A stretch of 64,000 bases of DNA from Anarhynchus alexandrinus (Eukaryota > Chordata > Aves > Charadriiformes > Charadriidae). Positions 1-10,170 of this stretch are shown in pieces. Location of the stretch: the NCBI GenBank assembly GCA_008711295.1, contig VUYV01000015.1, forward strand, positions 4,999,157-5,063,156, in the 5' to 3' direction. A model generated the notes under the pieces. The model searched no databases. It was not told the DNA's origin and saw only the letters and a program-made list of their open reading frames with translations. Numbering within the stretch: the stretch's first letter is position 1; every line of letters begins with the position of its first letter. The position numbers and the translations under genes were made by a program.

Positions 1-1561
1 GTAGAGCTCTTCACAGTCTGACGGCCTGAGCATCTGGGCCTGTGCATAAAATTTGCTTAGCTCCTCCCTTTCTAGTCACCAGATTACTTTTTACCTTTCT
101 ACCTTCTCCCCCACAAAGGTTAGTAATTGGTGGAAGAGAAGACTAAATATTAACAAAAAAAGAAAGGAAGATCAGTCAAGACAGTTGAATTGCCAAACGA
201 AAAAGGTCCACACCCCATAACTATGCTGTTATTTTTTTATACATTCTCTGTTCCTTTGTTAGAAAATGCCTAAAGAAGCTAAGTGTGATTTGGTTTAATA
301 GAGGAGGTGATGTCTTAAGGAGCAGGTGTAATAATAACAAGTCCAGGTAATATACATTTATATGTATGCAAGAAGAGAGCAGTAATAATAGCCCAGCATA
401 GGGCAGTCCTGTGTTGAAATGATATATATTGCATTTAACAATGCCAACATAGTGTTGGCATTTCCCAGATGACTTTCTGTGGATGCTTTTTTTTGTTTTC
501 CTAAGTAGAAAGAATAATTCCTCTATTGAAGATGTGGCCTTTTGACCATTAGTACCCTCCAGCAGAAGAGAACCACCTCTTCCACCTGCTTTAGTGGAAA
601 ATGGGAACTTTTATACATGGTGAAGCAAAGGTGTTTCCTCATCTGCTTGGAGCTGGGAGGGAAAGAAAATTACCACCAAAATATGTAATCAATTCTTAAG
701 TAAGCAGCAGGTAAGCTGACTCAGTGGACCAAGACTGGGATTTGTCATGCTTCGTTTTAGCTATCTCAAATATTATTTAGTTTAAACAGACCACAGTTGT
801 TCACATAGCGGTCAATGGATGGACAAGGGAATTCTTCAGAAATTCCAACTAATAACTGTCATTGAGCTCAGACTGGGAGGAATCTCTCCCTGCACTGATC
901 TATTTCTTTGCAATGACAACACAGGGACCATGAACAAACAGCTTAGAGCAAATTCCTAATTTTTAAATAGTTAAAACCAGACGAGGTCGGTCTAATCAGT
1001 GTCTATTCTTCTGGGGTTTCTCATGTCATATGTGCCTATCCGAAACATAACCAGCAACACCCGCTTGTGAAGACAAATGAAAAAGAAAGTCCTTCATGGT
1101 GAGCGGAGCTGGCAGAGAGAAAATGACAAGCCCCAGGCTAGGGGTCATTTTCGACTAGATGCCAGCGGGAGAATAACTTGTTGCCATGAGAAAGGCATGT
1201 TTCACCCTGCCTGCCTTCAATTGCCAAAGCTATTTCAGAGGTATGCTTGGACAAATGGAGTTTTGTGGGCTCCCTCCGAAAAAAAGATGGGGCACCCTTT
1301 ACAAGAAATGCAGAAAAGAACTGTATGATTCTGCCCTGATAAATCTCAAAAGCACTTTAAGGATTTTGAAAACCTTCCTCTTCATTTCTCTTTTCCTCAA
1401 TTTACTGAGAAGCAAACATAACTAATAACTTCTGTTTTGTCTTGTACTTCACATAGCTGGTGCCAACACTGGATTGCTCCTTACCAAGTGTTCTTGCATT
1501 GCCCTGCATGCTGACAGTCATACTGCTGCTGTTGAGAGAACATGGTCTTTGGAACATGGTC
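1..1561. other. Unannotated non-coding stretch
   Basis: No gene, RNA gene or recognisable repeat was seen. Overlapping frames of 83 and 79 codons at 1077-1425 have no familiar motif and no coding context, so they are treated as chance. A small hairpin lies at 1120-1151: AAAATGA pairs with TCATTTT and CCCC with GGGG around a six-base loop, with a four-base bulge on the left arm. Confidence 0.6.
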
Positions 1562-1760
1562 CACTGGAACAGGTTGTCACTGGAACAGGTTGCCCCGAGA
1601 GGTTGTTGAGGCCCCATCCCTGGAGGTGTTCAAGGCCAGGCTGGACGTGGCCTTGGGCAACCTGGTCTAGTGGGAGGTGTCCCTGCCTATGGCAGGGGGG
1701 TTGGAACTCGATGATCTTCAAGGTCCTTTCCAACCTAAACCATTCTATGATTCTATGATT
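1562..1760 (+). mobile_element. Young 5'-truncated CR1 LINE, 3' end
   Basis: This is the 3' end of a CR1 retrotransposon on the plus strand. It carries the end of ORF2 (frame reading LPREVVE-like residues with one change), the 3' UTR with the GATGATCTTCAAGGTCC-type motif, and a tail of ATTCTATG repeats at about 1741-1760. It is heavily 5'-truncated, as most avian CR1 copies are. A 15-bp string beginning CACTGGAACAGG occurs twice in tandem at 1562-1576 and 1578-1592, at the 5' junction. Over about 180 bp it differs from the opposite-strand copy near 43.0 kb by one base (1596), so the two belong to the same recent subfamily. Confidence 0.95.
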
Positions 1761-2131
1761 TGCAGGGGATTTATTAGCTCCTTGCCAGCTGTGCCAGTGG
1801 GATGCTTCTCTGCATTATATAGAAAAAAAATAGGTGGAGGCATTAGTCCTGAAATTTTTTTTTCCTGCTCAACCAAACTCTGCATGAACCATTCCTTCAG
1901 AAAGCAAAAATCTCTGTGTCTTGTCTCTGCTTTTCTCTTGGTATTCTCTTTATTAGCTTGGCCTTGACCTCTGACACTATGAAGAGTATGAAACATAATT
2001 TTTTTACTTTTGGCTTATGATGCAATCTAGGTCATTGCAGCCTGCAGGATTAAAACATTGGTATCTTGTTAAAGAGGTTTAACTCTATTTTATTTCCCTT
2101 CCTTCCTCAGTCACAGAAAATAGATTAATAT
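1761..2131. other. Unannotated non-coding stretch
   Basis: AT-rich DNA between a CR1 tail and an inverted-repeat element. Frames of 96 and 83 codons cross it on opposite strands, starting inside the CR1. They are read as chance because neither resembles a protein family. Confidence 0.6.
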
Positions 2132-2303
2132 GGTAACACTTTGCAGTAAGTGGACATTAATTAATGCTAAATTACACCAGAATTCCTCTGGAATCACATC
2201 TTAACAGTCACACTAAGTCCAAAAGAGCTTGCCATGATTAATGTTTTTGTAAGGAATATCAAAGAAATTAATAACCTTTTGTCACTTATAATAAAGTGTT
2301 ACC
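2132..2303. mobile_element. Ancient non-autonomous DNA transposon (MITE-like) with terminal inverted repeats
   Basis: The segment starts GGTAACACTTTGCAGTAAGTG (first 20 bases at 2132-2151) and ends with the near reverse complement at 2283-2303, matching at 17 of 21 positions. The ends GGTAACACTTT and AAAGTGTTACC are exact complements. The interior is AT-rich with TTAATTAATG-like words. Its length of 172 bp and TIR structure fit a MITE. The ends resemble an old vertebrate repeat type that in fish starts GGTAACACTTTA; I do not assign a superfamily. Flanks contain ATTAAT on both sides, so a target-site duplication is possible but unresolved. Confidence 0.65.
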
Positions 2304-3599
2304 AATTAATTTCATGCCATTTTCTGTCCTGGCTTTTCTGTGAAAATGAGGCTCTGGAAGTTTAAAGCCTAGTATATTACAGAAGTGTGAGCTTCCACGC
2401 TCTGACCTAGTCAGGACTTTTCAGTGCAACTTGTCCTGCTACTACTCTTGGTATCTCGCATGAGAAATAGAGCAAGTGTCTCTCAGTTTGGGATGCAGAA
2501 CCTGGGCAAGAGGAAGAGTTATTTTAATTCATGTGCCATAATTCACTCCTCAGTATTGGAAATTCGAATCCTCAGACTATTCATTAACTTGACAAACACC
2601 GTAATGAGTGCAGAAAATGGCAGCACATAAATCCATTCTCTTGACAAAGAACATAATGAGAATGGGAAGTGACACAAACTAAATAGTGATCACTTTGCAG
2701 TCTGGAGACTGTACATACTTGCTTCTTGTGTCACAGCGGCTCTTCCCTCTTGCTTCCCTCCCTCCCTGTTGGCTGACGAGTGAAGTCTAGACGGGGAAAA
2801 CCTGTGCCTTTCCAGGACTCCCTGCTAGCCAAGCTCAAGGGTCCTCAGGGGCTGCGCGACCCCTTTTGTTCAGTGAGTAGCTCGGTGCCTCTACAGGTCC
2901 CAAACGAAATAACGAGTTAAGAGATACTTCGCTTCTGCCAGTGCAGTCTTTCAAAGGTGTGTATCATGCATCTGTCATCATCATCTTTTTATTCGCAAGA
3001 ATTTCTTAACGGGTTCCAGAGGTCAGCGTTGACTTCAGCAATAAGGGAATTGGTATGAAAGGGTGTGGACAACTAATTCAACAATGTAGTATCCCCAGAT
3101 TCTGTACAATTTTGCCTGAAGGTAGTAAATGTTTGCTGGGAAATTGCCCAGGAAACTTGCACTTTCTATAGTGGCCTTACATACAAATGACCCAAGGGTC
3201 AAGTTCCTATTGTCTGATACGGACCGAAGGACCAAGTTCATGTTGTTCACAACACAGCTGGATGCTGAGGTCACTGCTGTATGGCATGCTGCATGAATTA
3301 TTGTGTCAAAGATATTACATTTTGTATGAAGCAGAATAATCAGACTTAGTTGATTTCAAGGGTTAGATTTTACACTGTTTATTTTTCAGTTGTCTGAAGG
3401 ACTTTTCTAGTGCTTAGTGAGGGAGTCTGTGATATCCTGCTCCTCCTTCAGGGACCACCAATTTGAAAACTTCCCTTCTACACATACGTCTTTCAAGTAA
3501 GTTGGACCTTTCTGAAGTACGCTCCATACTGGACTTCCCACCAAGATGCAATTTTACAAAGATTAGTGCTATTTTTTAATAGCACAACTGAGGTCTTAG
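2304..3599. other. Unannotated non-coding stretch
   Basis: No gene or repeat was recognised. The 2690-2960 part is richer in G+C and CpG than its surroundings but has no promoter motif I can name. The remaining frames are short and uninformative. Confidence 0.55.
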
Positions 3600-3663
3600 T
3601 GTTTTCAAAGTGCTTTGAGAATTTTACAAAAAAAAAAAAAGAATACTAATTATTATTATTAAT
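3600..3663 (-). mobile_element. Possible MIR-type SINE edge
   Basis: The words AAAGTGCTTTGAGA followed by an A-run and CTAATTATTATTATT resemble the end of MIR-type SINEs read on the minus strand (GTAAAGCGCTTTGAGAT ... TATTATTATT). Only about 60 bp match and no MIR core is visible beside them, so this is tentative. Confidence 0.35.
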
Positions 3664-5684
3664 AAAACCAATTGTGTTGCCTTTTTCCACACAAAATTAT
3701 CCCAGTACCCAGTAATGCAATAATTTCATTCAAAACCTAGCTCACTTTTCTTGGCATCAACAGCACAGACAATTTACTATAATATAAAATTCCTTCTTGC
3801 TGCTGTAAAGTGAAATCTAAGCATTTATTTGAGCCTGACTTTCTTCTTCCTTTTTATTTCTGGGGAAAATTCTCACAGGGAATAACATAGCTTGCTTAAA
3901 TGCATAATACTTTATACTGTAGGTTCTTTAATTTTCTGACACTGAAACCTGAAAAAAATCAGATGTGCAAAACAAAGTCTTTTTCTAAGTATTCAGTATC
4001 AGAAGAAATTATCAAAGCTTAGAGAAACTGGGAAATAAATGCACTGAGCACAACCGAGGAAATATTAAAGATGAATCCCTAATTTTGTCCCAGTGCTGTG
4101 TAAAACAGGCTTCCATCTCCTCTGTATTCAGTCCCAAGTCCTATATGACCTTCGGCTCTAAAGATGAGAGTCATATATTTAACTACAGTATTTTTTATTT
4201 ACTATGGAAGCTGAGATGCAAAACACTTAATCTACATCATAAAATGGAAAGTGGCTGAGTTTGCAGTGACCTTGACCATTCCTACTCCAAAAGTTGATCA
4301 TTTCAAACAAGTGCAGCCCTTTGGCTGTGCTAAATTGGACTCCAGTCCATGGCATGTGTTATTTTTCAAAATCTGACCTTTTTTTTTTTTTGGTGGGGAA
4401 TCAGAGAATACAAATCTAGAAGATGTTTTGCATGTATTTATTTATGAGTGCATAGATTTTCTCTGGTTAAATGGCAGTGAGGAGGAAGTAGCAGTGGGAG
4501 GTTTTCAAGGGAGTTTTCCACTCAGTCCCTACTGACCTTCTGCAGGAATTGGATACCGAGCTACCTTTTGTCAATAGCAAAGCACAGAAAACTGAAGGCA
4601 GAAGCATCAACACCTTAAACAACTAAGCACGTTGATGAAGGTGTTGATTAAAATCAGTGATAAAACTCCTCAAGCTCCTTCCTGTCTTGAATTTAGGGTG
4701 GAAGCAAGGCATCAGCCAGTGAAACAGTGAATTTCTGTTCCTTCATGTAGAGCCACAAATCTACAGCTGCTTTTTGCATCCCATATTTTGCAGCATGCTC
4801 TCCATTGTTTTCCTTATGTAGCTGTGGGTTTTGTTTTGTTTTTTAAATATGAGCCAAATAAATACCTTGTGGTACATCTCTTGAATTATGTTTTTGCTAA
4901 AATAAACAGACTCCTGGCCAAAGGAGCCAAAAATCAGAATCTTGCATTTTTCACAGATGTTCCCTTTCCTGCTCAGGACCTCTTAGATGCTCTAATGTCT
5001 ATACACCTGGTGACTTTCCCTCATTTCCTCTGTTTTGGGGTTTTTTTTGGTGGCATTGACATGATTTCTCCTATAGTGGTAGAAAGTGCCCTAGCTCATG
5101 GTACCACATAGTTTTGCAACTAGAAAGCTGTTGCACTCACCAAAAGCAGGAGAATAACCCTAGCAGATCCCAGAGGGACGGGCGTGTGTGGTTCATTTTC
5201 AAAAGGCATTGCCAAACCTACTGATGCTTAACAGCCAGTCAGTGGCAGAGCAGCGTTTGCAGGCGTTTGAAGATTTACTCTGATGTGCCATCCAGTCCAG
5301 GTTATTTGTTCAAAATATTGTATAACATTAATATTTGACAACTGTCCAGGTGTGAGAGAGCAATGGAATAGCTTTCCTGTGCTACCAAAGCCGGGGACAA
5401 TGAACGTGGTACAGAGGGACATCAAGATACTTAAGGCAATGATTACAGACTACTCAATCCAATATGATAAATTGAAATAGATTCGTAAGGTTAATACCGA
5501 TTCCAGAGACTGTACACCATTTTAAGGGATGTGCTATATATCTTTTGCTCCTTTCCCCAAATTCATGAAATTTACCAGAGATTTGAAACAAAATACAGTA
5601 GCAATTGGGTTCTAAAGGTAAATGAAGGAGGAAGGAAAAAAAAAACCCCAAACTTAAAAAACAGTGAAAAAAAAAAAAAAAAAA
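3664..5684. other. Unannotated non-coding stretch
   Basis: AT-rich unique-looking sequence. A 107-codon frame at 4788-5111 is rich in F, L and V, with no recognisable domain or splice context, and is not called a gene. The stretch ends in an A-rich run (about 5636-5684) that leads into an assembly gap. Confidence 0.55.
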
Positions 5685-5754
5685 NNNNNNNNNNNNNNNN
5701 NNNNNNNNNNNNNNNNNNNNNNNNNNNNNNNNNNNNNNNNNNNNNNNNNNNNNN
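5685..5754. other. Assembly gap of 70 N inside poly-A
   Basis: Seventy N are flanked by A-runs on both sides (about 5667-5684 and 5755-5769). Real length and content are unknown. Peptides predicted across it are artefacts. Confidence 0.99.
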
Positions 5755-8619
5755 AAAAAAAAAAAAAAAGAAAGCATCTGTGGAAAATGTAGGTTTGCCT
5801 TCATGAAGAGAGATATTGTGAATTCCAAAAGATTTTAAAATTATGTTCCCTAATAAATAAATAAATTAATGAACAAGTTGTATGAAGCCACATAAAACTC
5901 ACTGCACATCTCATTAATCTTTGAGATATTTTAGGGGCTTTTTTTTTAGGTGAAATAAATCCTTACTGCAGAAATGTTTATGTGCAAAATTTGTAAGCCA
6001 TGCTAAGGAAACAGAATTTGCCTTAGGCTGGGATTCTGTCTCCTTACGCCAAAATGATTAGAAGCATGGAGAAAAACAAAATAAAACAAAAAAAAAACCC
6101 TCATAAAGAAGAGTGATTAGAAAAACTGTGTTTGCTTATTTAAAAGAAAGAAGAATAAAAAGAAGTGAGGTGTAAAAATGCAAGCTCGGGAGAATCCAAG
6201 AAGGAGGCATAATGACCTTTTTTTTTTTTTCCTCGTGTTTATGTAGTCATTTTGTAACACACTGTGGTCAAACATTTTCACTCCTGGAGTCAGAGAGCTG
6301 TCACAGATGTTCTTTTCAATGTTATGAGCTGGGGTATACAGGAGGTGCATGTCTGAGAGCTTGTCCGTTTCTCCAATTATAACTGCCAGTCTAATAAAAC
6401 ATATTATCATTATAAAAAAAAAAAAAGAATAATGAGCTAAGAGCAGTCTGTGCTTTACATGCGGACAGAAGCTCTGAGAACAGAAGTTATAGGAACTGTT
6501 AAAATGGGTGTTGGGGGGTGAGTGTGTGTTTGAGAGACAGAGAGGGACGGTCTGTTTGGTAATTAAAAAAAGTGTTTTCCTCTGGACATTTCTAAAGGTG
6601 TGGACATCTTTGAAAGGAGGTCAGAGAAAGGGCCAAAAAATTACTAAGGATTGAGCAAGGTTTCATTATGAAGGATGTTTTAGAGAAGTTAAAAGACGAA
6701 CTGTCTACTGAGACTTCCTAGGACTTGCCAAGTCATCACTTCATGCGGCAGAGAGCAAGCCTGTATGACAAAGGACCTGAGAAAACACATTATAAAGAGG
6801 ACTACCTAATATGATGTGAAAGTGAGAAAATGGGCCTCTGCAGGAAAACTTCACAGCACCCAAATAGCTGTTGGATAATTTAACGGGACAGAAAAGCATT
6901 GTGCTGACCCAGCGTAGCCACCACAGACCAGCACAGGCTGAAACGCACTGAGTGATGAGGAGAGGGAAGAGTTGCCCGCTCGTTCCATATCTAAGCAACC
7001 GGTTGGTAAAGATTTTCCAGATATTAGAAATGCTGCTCGCAACAGACACGGACCGAGTGGGAATCGGGAAAAAAAGCGGTAGTGCGGTGGTGGGAACTGA
7101 CTTGATGAAACCCTGTTCTTCTCACCCTTATCTTTAGCCGTGGAGCTGGCAAGCAGGTAAAAGGTTTCATTCTTAAGAAACATTTTGAAATGCATTATGT
7201 TCTCCAGTGGAACGTGATCCTTCGGGGTATGTCAGGAAGGGAACAAGGGGAGAAATTGAAGCTGTACAGTCACTGCTGGGAGAGTCCCTGCTAGAACCGA
7301 GAAACATTCCTGAGGCAATCTGGGTTGAGGACATACATGTACTTCCCCCTTCCACACAGGTACCCACATCCCCATTTCCCACACATGTGCTCATTTCAGC
7401 AAATTTCCTCTGGTTCATGAAAAACACACAAGCAAAATAATTCTGGCCTGTTCTTGTCCACAAGGCTTTTGGGAGTGAAACTCAGCACAGCATGGAAGAC
7501 ATTCATAAGTCCTCTGTGAAATGAAATCCCACTTCAGACCTCAGTGCACAGGTTAAGTACTCCCTACATTTCTAGAATTATCCACACAGATAATATAAAC
7601 TCACAAAGAGTACTCTGAATGCACGCACTATTTATATCTTTCCCAGAAAGAAATTAGCAGGCGTAGCAGCCTCCCCAAAGGTGGGATGTAAACATCACGA
7701 GAGATCTCAGCCGGAACAAGAAATGGAGTATCTGCCATCTCGTAATTGGAATTTAAATTTAATTAAGATGGAGAGAAAAATACTCATCACCCTTTCAGTG
7801 AAATGCAGGAGCCCTCGGTGCAGTTATCTAAATGTAAGAAAGCAGCTTTTCTAAATCTTCAGTTAAACAAACAAGTGTCTGTGTAAAAAGTGGCTTGTAA
7901 TCTCAATTCTCGAGTTCATAGTTAGGTGACAAAAAAAAAAAAAAGGATCTAACTGTTGCTCTGGGCTTCTTTTACCTTTCTGTCTCCTGAAGTGCAGGAC
8001 AGGATTGAAATCCGGCACCTCAGCAACAAGAACCTGATTTTACAAAATTAAGCTTGGGTACTACAGCGTGTGCATGTGGTGGGATCTTCTCAGACTGAGG
8101 ACAGGCAGGTAGGTAACCCCTCGTGCTCGGTGACCCCCTGCCTCCCACTTTTGGGTAAACCAGAAGGAGGACAAAGGCTTGCTCTGTCTGCACAAGTTAC
8201 CACGTCGTGCTATCCTACCTTGTTTCCCAGATGTCCCTTACGCATGGGAAAGGCGCACATTTCAGGATGGATGAACTTTCTGGCAACTGGCTTCCTGCCA
8301 TAGTCCTTCCCAAGGGATCTGTAATCCTCCCCCGTTCATCTCATGGACTCCCGTTTGGGTATGTGAGCTGTGCCGGGCTATATGATTTCCAACCGTGCCT
8401 GCCCTGCTCTCGTATCTGAAACTGTCAGTGCCACAAAACCTAAGGAAGGTATCTGGCTGCAGGTCTTGGTGCTTACCAAGGCACAGTTATAACACTAATA
8501 CATAAAACTAACGCAGACCATTGTGAGGACAGTATGTGACTTCCCACATAGCACACACAATGCAATTTCACCTAGTTATTACTTTGTGAAGTATATAACA
8601 TCTGGTTAAGCTGCTAGAT
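5755..8619. other. Unannotated non-coding stretch
   Basis: No gene or clear repeat was recognised. Short homopolymers occur near 6220, 6415 and 7930. The part at 7590-7850, with TTAATTAAG and other homeodomain-type AT words in moderately complex sequence, has the look of conserved non-coding DNA, which cannot be proved from one sequence. Frames of 60-114 codons overlap each other on both strands and look random. Confidence 0.5.
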
Positions 8620-9345
8620 ATCTATTTATAAAAGCATTTAGTCTTAATTTAAGACTTCAAGCAAAAGTGAATCCATCATGCTCGAAGATAAAATGTCCCA
8701 GTGGTTTATAACTTTCAGTGTTAAAAAAGTGAAGCAATTTGCAGTCTGAATTTATCTTCTACTGTGAACCTTTGAAACTCATTATGTTTTCCCTTTCCTA
8801 GATTAAAGAGCTGACTGTCAGTTACCTTCTCTTTTGTAGACTCTTTCAGATTGATCAAATCAAACCTTAACCTTTTCTTGGGTAAGACTGAGAAAGGGAA
8901 TTTCCTTCTTCTTACCAAAAGGCATTTCTTTTCCCCCAACTTCAGGTCAAGCTTGCAGTTCTTTCTGGATTTCCTCCCCTTTGTTAAGGTGTTCTGTACA
9001 TGGTATGTAGAAGGTTGGACACAGTATCCTAGTTATGGTGTAAGTGATGTTTGGAAGGGTTACGTAGGATGGCATTCCCTCTGTGTCCTAACTTAAATGA
9101 GACCGTTAGTTCCCCTTGATTTACATCCCAGGATGACCTGTAGTCTCTCAGCTAATCATGCTTGGAGCTGATGTTCCAGAGTTTTATACGTCCTCAAACT
9201 CATTGCAGAGTTACTGTTTTCTGAAAGACCATCCTTAAGCCTGTAAGTGTGACCTAAGTGCTTTGCTTCTGCACGCTTGGCTGGAATTTAACTGTAATAT
9301 TTGTTCAAGTTAATGCAGCAGCTCATTAAAGACGAATAAAACTCA
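8620..9345 (-). mobile_element. Ancient CR1-type LINE fragment
   Basis: Read on the minus strand, this about 0.72-kb segment follows an old CR1 family known from turtles and crocodilians. In plus-strand order it matches the blocks CAGTCTGAATTTATCT, CTAGATTAAAGAGC, CTTAACCTTTTCTTGGGTAAG, TTGGACACAGTATCC, CAGGATG and CCTGTAAGTGTGACCTA, in the same order and spacing as remembered copies of that family. It is full of substitutions and indels and has no open frame, so it predates the young CR1 copies by a long time. The assignment is by recognition, not alignment. Confidence 0.7.
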
Positions 9346-9359
9346 TTATTTGCATGCAA

Positions 9360-9515
9360 AGCATTGTGGTTAAAGACCTGAATTTGGCTTCAGGAAATCT
9401 GGGTTCTATTTTAGGCTTTTACTGTAAATACCTATGTAAATCTTAAGAATCAAGGGGGCTTAATTTTCTCCTCCTCTAGCTCCACTATATAAAATGGAGT
9501 AACAATTTTTCCACA
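9360..9515 (-). mobile_element. MIR (CORE-SINE) fragment
   Basis: The plus strand reads as a reverse-complemented MIR. A GTGGTTAAAGA...TTCAGGAAATCTGGGTTCTATTTTAGGCTTTTACTG block is followed by a TAAATCTTAAG stretch and then CTATATAAAATGGAGTAACAA, the counterpart of the MIR TCTGTAAAATGGGGATAA segment. All blocks are in the expected order over about 155 bp. MIRs are inactive and very old, and divergence here is high. Confidence 0.7.
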
Positions 9516-9989
9516 CCATTTTTATTGTCTAGGCAACCAGTAAGCTAAAAAAAAATTGCAAGGCTGAATAACAGGAACAAAGTAAAAGACTAGAGAGGAA
9601 GCATGGAAGAAAAAAGCACACAAACAAAACAAGAAGCTGATTAGAAGCACAGACTTGGAAAAGGAGCCTCCTGGGCCATGTAATTAAAATTCTTCTATTA
9701 CATGTATTATGATCTAAATTTTCAGTTATCAAGCTCTGTTTACAATTCGTTAGGCTTCCCTACATTTAAAATCCCTCTTCTCACAACGTCAAATCTCTGA
9801 CCTAAGCGTCCTCTTCACCCTTTTGCAACTAATGTCCGTTAGCCTGAAATACTCTTTTGAGCCCATGGTGTGTACACCATCTGTTTGCAAATATGAAGAG
9901 ATGAAGTGTTATATTGCAGTTCTCTGTGCTTGAAACACAATCCTTCAATCAAAGAGAATTATATGTATATCTTTTTTATATATATATGT
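9516..9989. other. Unannotated non-coding stretch with short (TA)n
   Basis: No gene was seen. A short TA-rich run at about 9968-9988 immediately precedes the CR1 tail at 9990. Confidence 0.55.
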
Positions 9990-10170
9990 AATCATAGAAT
10001 TATTTAGGTTGGAAAAGACCTTTAAGATCATGGAGTCCAACCCTCAACCTGGCACTGCCAAGTCCACTGCTAAACTACGTCTCTAAGTGCCACATCTACT
10101 GCTTCTAAACACCTTCCGGGATGGTGACTCCACCACTTCCCTGGGCAGCCTGTTCTGATGCTTGACCATA
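9990..10170 (-). mobile_element. 5'-truncated CR1 LINE, 3' end
   Basis: Minus-strand CR1. The plus strand opens with ATCATAGAATTATTTAGGTT and GGAAAAGACC, continues through GATCATGGAGTCCAACC, and reaches CACCACTTCCCTGGGCAGCC near 10131-10150. This is a different subfamily from the copies at 1.6 and 43 kb (CTGGCACTGCCAAGTCCAC interior) and more diverged. Only the last part of ORF2 and the 3' UTR remain. Confidence 0.92.

Noticed and set aside
1077..1425. Overlapping frames of 83 and 79 codons
   Set aside because: No recognisable domain, no splice or promoter context, and they overlap in different frames.
4788..5111. 107-codon plus-strand frame
   Set aside because: Hydrophobic by base composition only; no signal peptide or domain I can name and no exon signals.
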